This document shows positions 22,789 through 36,030 of a stretch of 64,000 nt of DNA, one piece after another (position 1 is the stretch's first letter; every line of letters begins with the position of its first letter). This DNA is from Pomphorhynchus laevis (Eukaryota > Acanthocephala > Palaeacanthocephala > Echinorhynchida > Pomphorhynchidae). The position numbers and the translations under genes are program-made. The notes under the pieces were generated by a model that saw only the letters and a program-made list of their open reading frames with translations, searched no databases and had not been told where the DNA came from. The DNA is taken from contig WNNJ02001660.1 in the NCBI GenBank assembly GCA_012934845.2, forward strand, positions 1 to 64,000, written 5' to 3'.

Positions 22789-23850
22789 ATACAGTTCATC
22801 TTATCTTCAGTATTTTTAATATTAAAAATATCTTTAATATTTTTAACCATTAATTTTCTACAGCGCAACTTTTTGACATAAGTAAAGTCATATTGTTTCC
22901 AATAACATTTGATCTCCTTGAAACGCTGATGACGTTAAAAAGTTCATGAAAATTAAAGATGATATGGATTATCATATTGTAATATATTGTAATATTACAA
23001 TTTTATAATATTTTAATATTTTTATTATTAATTATTCAATTGTTGTGATTTAAAATTTTTCAAATACAGATTTACGTTACGTGTGATCATTACACACCAT
23101 ATCTTTTTACAGTTATGTGATATGAAACTTATCAAAAATGGGTTTTATCACAATGTTTTCGGAAAGCACATTTTTTGAATAATGACTCTGGATATCGTTT
23201 TGTACAATTTTGACAATATGCATTAATTAATTCTAATTTTATATGCATTCGTTATGTATTAATTAGTAAAGCCAAGAGGTAAAAGAGCAAATAAAATAGT
23301 AATTCTAACATTAATATTTGGTCGATAAATCTATTTAAATAGTTTCACCAACATTTGTTTAGGTTACTGTCGTTTTGCTAATTTATATTGTTTAATTTAT
23401 AAAATTTGCATGATAAACGAGGATAGATTCACACTAGTTTAGAATTTCAAAAGTAAATTATTATTAATACATTACTCTTAATTAAAACATTTAATTGGTT
23501 AATTAATTTTATTAATTTTATCTTAATAAAAAAATTAATATTTTTAATTATTTTAAAAAATAAATAGTTTAAGTGATTATTTTATTAATTAAATGGAGCG
23601 AAATCAAAAGTAGAGATATGTGATATCTGAAATGTGCATTTATCATTTTAATCTTTTTTGTTTGAAGTAAAATTGATATCAACAAGTTTTTAAACATAAT
23701 ATTAAGTCCAGCTAAACAGATTTTACACTAAACATTTTTAATACTCTATGACCACGATGTCTTCAAATTTCTATTTATTTTATTTTCAAAATTATTTGTT
23801 AAATTATTAGGAAATTATTTGTAAATTTTTGGATCAAGAAACTTTCCCCA
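22789..23850. other. Intergenic AT-rich DNA between PSMB1 and MRPL47
   Basis: No gene or repeat was recognised. Composition is strongly AT-rich. Confidence 0.4.
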
Positions 23851-23854
23851 TAGA

Positions 23855-24115
23855 ATGTATATGAATGCTCATGCGAAAATATGTTTCTTGTAAATTTAAA
23901 TCTGTCATCTTTACGATATAATTTAAAAGTAGTTTTAGTTAATGTTAATTTAATGTTCATATCTAGATATACACCTTCTTTATCATTAATATTGGTTTTA
24001 TTAAGAATAAGGCTTTCTGGATAAATGTGCTCACTAATTGAATAAAAATTATTAGAATTAAATACACATATATCATCAATGTATCAAAATGTATTAAGAA
24101 TTTTTATAATTTAAA
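23855..24115 (-). mobile_element. Penelope-like element, RT fragment
   Basis: On the - strand the RT palm reads YIDDICVFNSNNFYSISEHI, then ESLILNKTNINDKEG. This combination (YIDD, then IYP and LEKTN-like blocks) is typical of Penelope-like RTs. The same segment occurs at 59625-60000. It is a decayed fragment with neither terminus. Confidence 0.75.
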
Positions 24116-25384
24116 GTTAAATACACATATATCATCAATGTATCAAATTGTTTTAAGATTTTTTATAATTTAAATAAAGTTTAAATAAAAAACTGACATT
24201 TAAAATCAACGTCATTTTAGCTAATTGTAAACGAAGAATTAAAATGACTTAATTTCTATTATCTGTTGACATAAGGATCAACAGACACTCCCATAGTGAA
24301 AATTTGTGTTGTTTAAAATTTTTTAAAATTTTAAGAGGAAGAGTAGGAAGGGAAAAGTTTTTATTTAATTATTTTAATGGAATTCGGGATTGAAATATAC
24401 GGTGTTAGAAAATCGGACTTATTCTATAACACCGAATGACCGAAAATTTAATTGACAAAATTAAAATTTTATTTATTTTTTTATTTAATAACAAAATAGT
24501 AAATTTATTTAGAGTGACAAATGCGCGTTTTGAAAATAAATAGAAAATATTTATTTATTTTTAAACCCTGAGGATATATTGCTGTTTATACTATGACCAG
24601 ATAACTAGATAAGTTAAATTAAATCAATAATATGTTATATATTATATATTAGTTAATTATACTAAATTATAATAAACTTTTATTATACGGTGTTAGAAAA
24701 CCGCACTTATTCTCCACTGCATAATAAGTGTTCTGATTCTTATTCGGTGTTGTCGCACCTTTTTAATTAAATAATAGTTTTCATCGAACTTTTAATCGAT
24801 TAATCGACCTTCTATTTTAATATAACTTTGTTGGATTCTAAATTAAATTAACTTTTGTATTGAGTCTATTTAATCTATACAATACTATTCAATAATTTAA
24901 TCTGTGATACTTCATTGTCTCCCACGTCAAAATTTCTCGTGTTTCTTTTGAAAAATTAAAAAATTACGAAATATGTTTAATTTTATCTTTAATTTTACAA
25001 GTTTTTTACGCTTTTTACTGAAGTCATTACTACCTCAGCTGACACATACGCGGTTTTAAGTTCATTATTCTACCGTACAATTTCATTGTTATTCAGCACA
25101 TTAGTAATAACTCAAAATTAAATTGTAGAATATCATCGTTTATTCTAGCCTGTTGTCACATTTTATTGATTACTCTTTGCTATTTATAATTATTGTTCTC
25201 GTTTAATATTTAATGCTTTTATAAAATATCCGGCGTAGCCTCAAAATAAACTGAGAATTAACTCAGAATTATTATATTAAGACTTATATATTAAGGTTTA
25301 TATTAAGACTATCGTATAAATGGATGTCATTGGTTTATTCTATTTAATTATGTTTTACTATTCACTTTTATTTCTTAGATAGAA
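24116..25384. other. AT-rich intergenic DNA upstream of MRPL47
   Basis: It contains a short duplication (AAATACACATATATCATCAA at about 24060 and 24119) and two similar stretches, ACGGTGTTAGAAAA, at about 24400 and 24686. No gene was recognised. Confidence 0.4.
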
Positions 25385-28300
25385 ATGTTTATTCGACAGG
25401 CAATACTGTGCATTGCAAACAATTTGTGCAGGTACTTTTTATTTAATTTTATTTATACATAAGCAATTCTTTAGGTTGCCTAAAGTCCGTTATATTTCAT
25501 TATCAAGTCGTCATTTCGGCTTGATGGATTTCTTCGATAATCCTGCGAATTTAGGTAAAACAGTAATTACTCACGGTATGATTGTCAGTATTATAAAAGA
25601 ATGAAATATACATTTTACAGACAGGTAGACCATGGAGTGTGTCAGAACTTAGATTAAAAAACAACGTCGATCTTCACAAATTATGGTATAACTTGTTTAA
25701 ATCACAGATTTTTTGAACGCTTTATAAGTAATATTCTGTACGAGCATGCAAGCAAACCGTTTAATCATTTAAATTTATTCTCTATTCATTTATTATCAAA
25801 AGGAATTATTATTTGACATCGCCGATAGTTATCAGCCACGATTAAAAAATGAAATTGTCAATCAATATACACGCGATGTACTCCAAATTTAGTGTAGAAT
25901 ACGCTGACCGTATCAAGAAATTTTTTTTGTTAAAATTATTTGAGCAATTAATTAAAAAAGTTATTTAATTTATGACTTATATTCGACTTTGTTCCTTCAT
26001 ATTCCATTTTGTTTATATTTGTATTTGATATTTTAGTATCATATTTTACTTCGCTCTTGTAAAACCCATCAATATATTCGATAAACCTCTTACGTTTTAG
26101 CAGCGAAATCACAGTTAATGTTGATAATAAATACTAAACCCATAATTTTCTTTCATTTCAAATATATAGTTATTACATGAACAAATAAGCAGTTCTTTGT
26201 TCAAAGAAGCAGTTCTTTTACAGGAACAAAGAGTTCTATTACAGGAACAAAGAAACAGTTCTTTGTTCAAAGAAGCAGTTCTATTACAGGAACAAAGAAT
26301 TTGTTCCGATATTATTTGCACTCATAGAAAATTGAGAAATCGTATCTAAATTAGAAAATAATCAAAAATTAAATCTGAGAGAACAGATTATTAAATAAAC
26401 AAAATTTGTTAAAATTATATACAGATATATTTCGATTTATTTGTATGTCTCTTTCATAAATATATACTTTAAAATATATTTGTATATTACCTGATTTTCG
26501 TAAATGTATTATATATAATGTATTGTAAATGTATTATAATGTTGATGAATTGTAAATATATTCTTATTAATTATTATTGGATTCAACTTAGTAAAAAATA
26601 ATAAATCAATGTTTTATTCATTTTTATATGATTATCCTAAATTTAATTTGAAATAATTTACAGATTGTATTAGATTTAATTGTTAAAATAATCAAATAGT
26701 TTTGAAAACTTGTATATTCGTAATTTATCAAATCGACTTAATGAATGTTAGGTCGATTGCAAAACACTAACTTATAAGTAAAATAGATTGTCACTGTTCA
26801 TTGCTATTTACGTGATGTTCTTATCAACAACATTTTCTTACAAATCGTGATATTTATATTTACAAACAGGATAAATGACCATTGATTTTGTCCATATAAA
26901 AATTACAATTTGATAGAAAAATGATGAATTGAATATTGAAAATTGACAAAATGATTTAGTTTTTTGCGTTGAAAATGCATCGTTGTTGATTCTCATCACA
27001 TAACATTTGAAAAAAGAAAAATTTAATAATTAACTGTAGAATTTGATCTTATGACAAATTCATTCATTTTAGGTTTCAATTAAAACTTTGAAATAGTTTG
27101 TATTAAATATATTAATTTTGTAATAAATATATTATAAATTTTAATCTCCTCTAACAAAAGTTATTCGAAAATTTATAAAAAGATATAATAATGCATGTGA
27201 AAAATCAAAAAAAAAGATAAAAGTCTCGCCGCATGCAACGACGTCGTCGAGTGACAAGCACACGAACATATATGTCTAAGACTTCTTCAACTATTAAGAC
27301 AAAACCTACACATATAATCTTTTGACATGAGAAAGCAGCGGAACAAGTCATAATTTATCATGGGAACCATGCACGAATGCACACCTTTTAAGTATCAATT
27401 CATTTATTGGGATTGCGTATACGACGGTGTTTCTTTCTGTCGGCAACTTACCTTGAAAATTGTCTAGATTTTTAAGGAACTCTTCTGTAAAATCTACCAC
27501 TGGGATGATAGTATAAAAAAACAGAAAGTATTTCACAATGAAAATTTCAGTAGACAAGTTATCAGCCTAAAAAACGCAATCAATTAACTTTGAGTCACGA
27601 CATAATTGAGCTGGAAGATACATAAAGAGGCATGCAAATAATAGCTGACTGAGAGGGTCACCCTGCTTGAAAACTTCGTTAATAACAAACAGTTCTGATT
27701 GTTTCAAAGCATCGGAATTGCACAGAGAGCTTCGTCATAATACCACATCTATCAGCATCAGAGAACACCCAGATATCATAGTATTTTACTCAAGTTTCCG
27801 AAGGAGTATCTATTCACCGAATCGAAAGCTTTTTGGAAATCTACAATACAATGTACAGGAACGATCCTATATTTAAGCAATCAATAATGATAATATTAAA
27901 CTTTAAATTATGATAGGTTTTCCTAGGTTGCTGTAACTTAAGTTGTTTTGATTACTTTATTATGACTATTCGTGTTAAATGAATTTTAAACTATTTCAAA
28001 AATCCTTTAATGAAATGTTTTACCTAAACTAATATTTTATCTTTTATGTAAGCATCTAAAAGTTTTCGTTGCTAAATAATAGAAAGTTATTTTATACTGC
28101 GAAATTGAAATTTAAGTTTAAATGTCAGAAGTTCTGATATTTATTATTTTTACAGGAATTTTCTTAATTGAAAAAAAAACATAAATCACGTTTAAAAATA
28201 CAATTCGATTAATGTTGTTTAAACATTAAAATATGTATCTTGATTATCAATGTATTAATTTTTAAATTTATAAGTGAAATAATTAATCGTTTATTGCAAA

Positions 28301-31300
28301 TATTTGACAAGTAAATTTTAAATTTGAATTTTGAAAGTGAATATTTTCATGTAACAGGTATGTTTTACTGAAAGAGAGAAATATGTTACTTACCATGGAA
28401 GAATTTTATCGGTCTGAAGCACATGTATTTCCAAGTCCCGAAAGAATAGATAAGGTAAATTCAGTTTATAACAAATTTAAATTTTTCCAATTCTTAATTT
28501 TTGTTGCTTTTAATTTTAATAAATCGCGATGATTTAAAATTTACGATTTTTGAAATGAGGTATAAATAATGATTTGTTTTGAAAATAATCCAAATTACTT
28601 ATTAAAAATCATACATAATAAATGTATGATTAAAATATATTATATATTATATAATATTTAATATATTATTATAAATTGTATAATAATATTAATAATATAT
28701 TAGTATTTATAAAATATATCATATGATTGAAAATCATATGATTTTCAATCATATGTGATTTTCTTAAGAGCATATAAAAATATAAATCACTTTAATGAAA
28801 AGGCCTGTTTCTCTTGCAACGCTTTCGTTTTGTTAACATTCGTCTTGTGTTTTTCATTCAAAGTAGATGACAATAACTGAATTTGCAATCCACTACTGCT
28901 CCGCTCGCTACTTTTTTGATGTACGCATAATGTTGGCATTAATTATTATAAAATATATTACGTGTTCAGGATTCTCAATCATATGTGATGCGGTATCGTA
29001 CCTTCCTATTCTATTTGCATTTTTATCACCCCTCTAGCAATTAATTCTTATGTTTAATTGATTAATAGTTTCGCCAACATATTGACTTCTGCATTCATTT
29101 TTTAATGTATCAGTGATTTCGATTTCCGCAATAGTCGCCCTTTATAGCTTTCCTAATGAAAAGGAAAGAATTAATATTCATATATGAGAAGAGGAAACAT
29201 GAATATTTATTTATTGAAAAGCCTTCTATTGTAAGAACAGGCCTTTTTTGAAGTATGCAGAATGTTGGCATTTATTATTATAGGATATATTACGTGTTCA
29301 GGATTCTCAATCATATGTGATGCGGTATCATACCTTCCTATTATATTTGCCTTTTTATCAACCCTCCGATAATTAATTCTTATGTTTAATTGATAGAACT
29401 TGACACGTAAATCATTTTGTACTTGTTCAAAATTCTCACGCGATGAGCAAATTTTATTCGCATTTTATTCAAATTTTATTCGTATGCCATTGATTACCTA
29501 GTTACCTATGCTTTTAAAAATGTTGCCAAACAATACATTTAACTGATTTCAACTATTTGTTTGAATAAACCCAATTGCTTGAAAATGAATTAAACTTATC
29601 TAAATCGTTGTAGATTATCAATACCGAAGTTCTACATTAAATATAACGTATAGGTACATCACCAAAACGTTAGCATTCTTGTGTTGTCAGAGAAGGATTC
29701 TTTGATCAGCGAAACGTATAGTCATGTGTATAAAGGTCCAATTCAACTACCTATTACAGTGCCAATATGCTGTATGATTATCATCTTTAGTGACCATATA
29801 ATACTGAATATGAGCCGAATCCCCATATGAGATGAATACCGATACCTTACCGATACTGTCATCAATATAGCGTACAATTTATCATGTAAATATTTTGCAA
29901 GTTTCTCGATAATTGTAACGAAATGTTTTACTATCAATCGACCATTGTATGGATTTACGCATTGTTGTATATTCAGCAGCAGGTACATAAAACCTGGCTT
30001 CAAATCGACTTTTTGAGTTGGTCCTTTAATTCAGTGCTCTAAAAATGTTTTTTATTGTTGATCTCACTTTTCGATTGTCACGTTATGCTTTTAAAGTATA
30101 TATTGCAATAGCTGTTAGTTGGTTATTGCCTCAAATTATCTTGTAAGTAGTCATGCATTGACCAAATATCGAATTTAGTTCTGTTATAAGCCAAAATTAA
30201 ATTTCAATTCACGCCTTTTCATTTTGTGCTTTTTATTGATTTTATATTAAGTTAAGGTCGAAGAAAGCATGGATAATATTTCGCGAGTAGTTGAAGAACG
30301 CGACGTTGCTGTCAATTTGTTGGAAACCGGTCGAACAGGATTATCACTACCTTATCGAAGGTAAGTAATTTTATTTAATTTGCTAATTTTAATTTACAAA
30401 TTATTTTCTGTATAGTTTTATTACAGTCAAAACTTTTATTGTAAAATTTAATTTTCGCACGCTGTTAATGATCACGATATAATCATAGTATAATAAAGTT
30501 TAAATTTCTCGCGATAAAGTACAAATTTTACATCAATATATAAATCTAACAAATTTATATATTTATATTATAACGTTTTACACAAGACAGTTTAAATTGG
30601 CATTTTGAAATCGTGAAATTATTTTATTTTTAATTCAACGAAGGAAATGTACTTTTACTCTTCCAAGTAATTAGAAGAGTAAAAATTATATTTGTATTTG
30701 TCTGTGATTGCATAAGGCTGTTTTTCTACAGCAGTTTTAGATGTGCTTTAAAGATATTATTATTCTAGCTGACTTCGTCATAAGTGATGTGTATTTGCTT
30801 GTAAATGTTCTTTACACAAACTACATATGTTAGTTCAATATCTGAAAAGCATGTTGCCGAGTATATTAAAAATTGAGCACGAGATAAACCATCATTGTAT
30901 ACATTCTTAAAATGTTCCAACAAGGCTATCGTGTTCTAACAGCACTTCGTGTTTCTCGATGTGTTCCAACAAATAAGGGCAAGAAGTGGAAAATTAAGGG
31001 ACATTATGATAATGACCAAGTAAAGGATAGGTTGGTGTTCTCGATGTTAGGACCGGAGGGATGAAAGGCAACCTTCCATCTTATGGTCCCAACTAGTGGG
31101 TTTCGCTGTTCCTCTTAGTGCCGAGTATATTAAAAATTGAGCACGATAGAAACCATTCTTATATATTATCTTAAAATGTTCCAGCAAAGATATCCAACAG
31201 CACTTTGTGTTTCTCGATTCTTATATCCGAGAAACAATTCTGACAGGACTAATTCACAAATTCTGATTAAATCAGCAAATTATATAAAATTGTTGTGTGT

Positions 31301-33415
31301 ATTAAACAAAGTAACACATACACAAAGAAGGTTGTATATCGCCCGGTTTCAATCAAGTAGTGCATCGCCCCTTTTCTATTTGAACATACTATCGGATAGT
31401 ACATCGTCTAGTTCTTGTTTGACCATACCATCAGGTATTGCATCGTCTGATAATTGCTTAATTTTGATTAGTAAATTGCTAAATTAAATGGCAACAAGCA
31501 TTTTTTATTCAAAGCATAACCAAATAGGTTTCTAATTAAAGATTGATTAGCATCAATTATCATGTGTGCCATTTCTTTAAATAAGAACTGTCTTATTCGT
31601 TATAATCATGTACGTACAATCTGCATTCCTTAGATAAATGCAAATAGTTTTATAGGATCGCAAAATTTCAAATGTTTGATTACGTAAATCTAACGTTGCT
31701 TTATTGTTATCATAGTAATGAAAATAAAAATTTGTATAATTTTTACGATTCGATGATTTTATTTCGTAGGTAAGTTCTTGTTCGTAGTTCTTAACAAGGA
31801 ATACAGAACATTTTTTATCTGCTTTTTTAAAAATTGCGACTAGTCTTCAAAATACATCAAGAAATTTCAAACGTATAATCACGAAAATCAAACATTGCTT
31901 TAGCATTTACATCATTGGTTGAAGTAGAATGATGTATACATTTAACGCTGTTGTTCATAAATGTTTATGCAATTCGTAAAATTAATGATTAAATATTATT
32001 ATATTATAATTAAATATACCATATTTAAATGTGATCTTATATTATCTCACCACTTAAATGTCATCATTTTTTAACATAAAAAGTTTGGTATTAAATATAG
32101 TGACTTTAATGAGTTCTTTAACTATCGAAAAATTTCTAATTTTACATTTTGACAATCCTTTAAATAATTAATTCAAAATACTGGTATATGTGAATATTTC
32201 TATAAATACGAATTGTATATATTACTGTTTATACGACTTTTACCAATAAATAGTAAAGATATTCATATATAAGCAGTTATTATAATAGCTCTATATCTCT
32301 AATATAGTTTTATGTATGTAAGTATAAAATTATATTTAAGTTATAAATGTGTAAGTACGTGGTATATATTAGTAAAATATTAATATATTTAAATGTATAT
32401 TTAAAATTAAAATAAATTAAATGTAAATTATTTAGATGTAGAGATATTTTCAAAATAAAATCGATTAAAATAACTTAAAATCAACAAATTATAAATATGC
32501 TTTAAATTTTACATATTTTAAACATTTAAAAGCTTAAAAATGTTGTATATATTATTAAAATATTTAAATGTATATTCAATATTTAAATAAATTTATAAAT
32601 GTTAATTTATATAAAAAATATAATAAACACCTTAAAAATTAAATTGTTGGAAATAAAACTTATAGTCGTTTGGTTTCTGCAGTTTGATCAACTAAGCAAG
32701 ATAATTTTAGAGTAATTTAAAAATTTTGATAAATTAAAATAGCCAAGAGTCATTTAATATTATCTAAGTGCTGAAAATATTTGATTTGATCTTTTAAAAA
32801 AGTTTAGTTTGAACTTGTTTTGTTGAAATACTAAATAAATTCATTGCTTCATATTTTTTCTCTGACTATTTTAAATTTCTGTCAATCTAAAAACAAAATT
32901 ATTTGTTACTCCGAAATATTTTTTCTCTGAAATTTTCTATTGAACTTATATTCTTAGCTGTTTTGTAGATACAACAGCATGGGCCTTTATCAACTATATC
33001 AGCAGCGAGAACATTTAGTTCCTTGGTATATAAATGGTAGCTGGAAATTAAGATGGCACGCTCCCAAGCGCCCGGTATTTTATAGAAACGTATATTTTAA
33101 ATTTAACATTTAAATATTTAGGAATGGTCAAAGTACTATCAAACATGTTTATTGAATACGAAAAGCCGTAAGAAGAAACGCCTGAGTAAATGGATTCATT
33201 GGCAATGCCAAGAATACTATCGGAAGTTTCCAGAACTTAAAGAAGACAGCGAATCCGAGCAGCTTATCAAAGATCATTTATCACGAAAATATAATTACAG
33301 ACAACCAATGTCAGCAGCTCGTATTAAATACAAGCCACGTCCAGATGAATGGGTTGATGATGCCATTGTTGCTCACGATTTAAACTATGACGGAAATGAT
33401 CGCATAAAGCCGTGA
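25385..33415 (+). CDS. MRPL47: Mitochondrial large ribosomal subunit protein uL29m (L47)
   Basis: Structural protein of the mitochondrial 39S-type subunit, related to bacterial L29. Seven exons in one frame: 25385-25431, 25475-25554, 25625-25685, 28358-28454, 30257-30360, 32969-33074, 33122-33415, giving 262 residues (human 250). All junctions are GT-AG. The first ~30 residues ([19 protein letters not shown]) are basic and hydrophobic, as in a mitochondrial presequence, which favours this ATG over a downstream unspliced frame. The L29 domain follows: [73 protein letters not shown]. The C-terminus is long and basic ([11 protein letters not shown]) and ends DRIKP. Introns of 1.8-2.7 kb hold repeats and an RT fragment; the others are 43, 70 and 47 nt. 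No break was seen. Confidence 0.93.
26172..26310. repeat. Complex minisatellite of GAACAAAGAA and CAGTTCTTT blocks
   Basis: Alternating AGCAGTTCTTTGTTCAAAG and TTACAGGAACAAAGA units give both direct and inverted similarity, so the array can fold on itself. It lies in MRPL47 intron 3. The cysteine-rich ORF on the - strand is a repeat translation. Confidence 0.7.
27350..27860 (-). pseudogene. Reverse transcriptase fragment in MRPL47 intron 3
   Basis: On the - strand [14 protein letters not shown] (motif A) is followed after a gap by [20 protein letters not shown] (motif B block) and a degraded ADN box near 27570. The order and spacing fit a LINE RT. It is unlike the CR1 and RTE-like copies elsewhere in the window. 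It has stops and no termini. Confidence 0.65.
28918..29395. repeat. Direct duplication of about 115-150 bp in MRPL47 intron 4
   Basis: The block around AATGTTGGCATTAATTATTA, TTACGTGTTCAGGATTCTCA and TTCTTATGTTTAATTGAT occurs at about 28918-29063 and 29250-29395 with few differences, spaced about 332 bp apart. Confidence 0.75.
30855..31218. repeat. Direct repeat of about 105 bp in MRPL47 intron 5
   Basis: TGCCGAGTATATTAAAAATT to GTGTTTCTCGAT occurs at 30855-30960 and 31119-31218, separated by 158 bp of lower-AT DNA. The open frame at 31137-31487 starts inside the second copy and shows no protein family signal. Confidence 0.75.
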
Positions 33416-33669
33416 AAATATTGTTTATTACAATACGTTTTAGGCAAATATCAAATGTTCTTTTGATCTTCATCTGCAATGTGAACTTTGTGTTTATCAA
33501 ATTTCAATTATCTAATTTCTGTGCGAAGTGAATAATTTGTACATAAAATATTTAGTTTGATTTGGTTACTAATTAAATTATTTTAAGTAATATTATTTAT
33601 TAAATTTATTATTTTCTATTTAGCCTAATTTAGGATGATTAAATTAAAATGCAAATATTATAACTTAAA

Positions 33670-33855
33670 TTAATATTCACGCTCGATCGATTTAAAAGGT
33701 TCGGGTTTAGCATTTACGTATGCACCAAATTTAGAAATCTTTTTCGTATATATAAATATTAAACTTTGAACTGTAAAATCGATCGGCACGTAAATGAACA
33801 TAACGATCGGTGTTCGTATTGATTGATTGTACCGTTCGATGAATCGATCGAAACA
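33670..33855 (-). CDS. Candidate terminal exon of an unidentified gene
   Basis: On the - strand an acceptor-like site (GATGTTAACTGTAG, with a TTAAC branch-point-like motif) precedes an open stretch reading CFDRFIERYNQSIRTPIVMF, IYVPIDFTVQSLIFIY and KKISKFGAYVNAKPEPFKS, ending at TAA (33670). It is convergent with MRPL47, 255 bp from its stop. I do not recognise the family; the middle is hydrophobic. The TIR element at 33866 begins just upstream of the acceptor, so any preceding exon would lie beyond 36.3 kb. It could be a chance ORF. Confidence 0.35.
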   Translation of the reverse strand, partial: CFDRFIERYNQSIRTPIVMFIYVPIDFTVQSLIFIYTKKISKFGAYVNAKPEPFKSIEREY

Positions 33856-34419
33856 GACTACAGTTAACATCAGAAAATATTTCAATATAACATTTTAATT
33901 AGCACAAACAGGAAAGTGTAAACCTGCATGCTTTTTTAAAAACTTCGTCGGGAAGCTTAGCCTGGAATGTGCCTAGCACAGACGCCTAGCCCCCAATTAA
34001 GCGTCTCGACTTTAGTCTACTCATCGCTACGAGGTGGTCTCATCAGTTAGGCCCTGTAGCTACACAACTTCGACAATTCTTGATTATTAGTAAATCTCTG
34101 AACGCGAGGTTTACTCTCGTTCATAACATAGCAAGTGTGTTTTGCTCGTTCAGCTATTTTAGTAAATTGATGAAGAATTGATCGATAGCACACGTGATCG
34201 GTTGTTGAGCCACTCTTACGCAAACCATACCCGACGTAGGAAAACTCTGCACGGAATATAATTATAATAATATAATATAATTATTATATTTTTAATTATG
34301 ATTTTATTATAAATTAAAATAAAACACGTAATCGTAAAATATCCCTAAATGGGCAAAATCTGAGTTAAAAGTAAAACATCAATTTATCAATTTGGAGCTT
34401 TTAGGTATTTGATGGAAGA

Positions 34420-35473
34420 CCCTCCGGACGATAAAACGCGGATATCGATGCTCTAATGCATCACGATATCATCCTTGTAAGATGGATTCCTATTCTGGAA
34501 CGTAATGTTGATATAACGTCCGAATATCTTGTCTCTGTTCTTTCATACTTAATTTTTGCAATCCGTTTTAAGAAACTCTCAGTTTGCTTGCTAGCACAGC
34601 CTTAGTTTGGAAGTATGGCAGGAATGAAGGATGCACGTTCGATTTCTATTATCGTTCGATATATTTATTCTTTTTGCGGTATTCGTGATATTTAAAATAT
34701 AATTCGGGATTCATTAAAGAGTTAGATGGTGCGAACGCATTAAAAATGCAAGCATCAATTAAAGTGCGCTTCTGCGTCCTATCGCCAAATAGTCTATTAC
34801 ATGAAATATCTAATCTCGCTTCTCTGTCGGTAGTAGTGGTCTGCTGCTCTAATGTGACATGTGGGGGAACGGGCCTAAGAACTGGTTCAATCTGTACAGT
34901 TGAGCATATTTCGGTGAGAGTATTGGCTAGGAGATCCCGTACCATATCATGTCGCATTGATGGAAATCCGCCTAGAGGGCATGAGAGCGAGTGTGCAAGC
35001 GAGTTTCGCATGCCGCACCGACAATATATCGGTGCGCTTTTTGAAAGCAATCCGTAACTTGCAGCTATGGCATCGCGGAACTCATCATTGCTTAGCCTTG
35101 TAAATTTATCATGTGACAGATATACTGATAACCACGATGACGCGCCCGTCAGTGATGCGTGTTCTATTGACCTCCCCATTAACTTGTTACAGCAATCGAC
35201 GACGCTGATCCGATTTGCTTTCCGAATACAATCTTTTCGCCACCGAATTGTTCTGATCATTTCATCCTGTTGCTTTATAAGTTCATCTCCGGAATGTCCC
35301 TCAAGACAAGGGTCACAGACTAAAATTGACGATTCATATTCCAGTTTTATCAGCGTTGAAGGGTCCCGAATACATGCGCTACCTTCACTGCATCTGAGAC
35401 AAAGCGTTTCCCACATAAGTTGATCCTCCGACAGATCGAAATTAAATAGCTTGGATATCATAGCTTTGATCAA
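34420..35473 (-). pseudogene. R2-like LINE C-terminal fragment (zinc motif plus endonuclease-like domain)
   Basis: The frame is open from 35473 to 34649 and then degrades to about 34420. It reads LTGASSWLSVYLSHDKFTRL, a zinc motif YCRCGMRNSLAHSLSCPLGG (C-x-C ... H-x4-C), GFPSMRHDMVRDLLANTLTE, then EARLDISC...RTLIDACIFN, which resembles the acidic D...D-x core of restriction-like endonucleases. Downstream ASFIPAIL and TESFLKRIAKIKYER follow after frame changes. It is related in layout to the element at 48.5-52.2 kb but from a different family. The RT part is absent. Confidence 0.6.
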
Positions 35474-35912
35474 ACCAGATAGCGATTAAAGCCATTCATC
35501 AGAGCAGACGCATGTTCTTAGTAGGTGTGACCATTTAATAATATAATAACATAGAATAATAATTATAATAATATATTATATTTCTCTTATAATCATAATA
35601 TAACTAATTAAACCATTCATTATATAACTAAACCATTAAAACTTATAATGGTTTAGTAAAACTTATAATGTCTGTTTAGTAAACCTCTGAACAGAATTCG
35701 CTAAGCGCACGCTCCTCCACCGGTCGTTCAACCTTATATCTGACACTCAAAATTGAGAAGTGGCTGCATTTGACATCTCGTGCGTTTTAGCTCCTTCCGT
35801 CATCTATTTTGCTTGCTAAACAAGCAAAACACGCTTGCTGTGTTTTGAACGTGAGTAAACCTCTCGTTCAGAGGTTTACTAAGGATCAAGAACCGTCAAA
35901 GTGGTGTAGCTA

Positions 35913-36030
35913 CAAGGCCACACTGATGATAACATGTGCTTTGCATGCTTTGTTATCATCAGTGTGGCCTTGTGCTTTGCATGAGCATGTGCTTTGCATG
36001 CTTTATAGAAGCATGCAAAGCACATGCTCA
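35913..36030. repeat. Two consecutive perfect hairpins
   Basis: First stem: 35913-35933 with 35950-35970, 21 bp perfect, 16-nt loop (AAGGCCACACTGATGATAAC and its complement). Second stem: 35980-36002 with 36008-36030, 23 bp perfect, 5-nt loop TATAG (ATGAGCATGTGCTTTGCATG). Perfect pairing implies recent formation or conversion. Confidence 0.95.

Noticed and set aside
25413-25604. Unspliced ORF starting [13 protein letters not shown] as the MRPL47 start
   Set aside because: It reads through a 43-nt GT-AG intron. The spliced start at 25385 gives a better mitochondrial presequence.
34020-34060. CTGATGAG on the - strand in the left TIR arm, as a hammerhead
   Set aside because: No CGAAA follows the would-be stem II (CGATGAG instead), and the sister arm lacks the motif.
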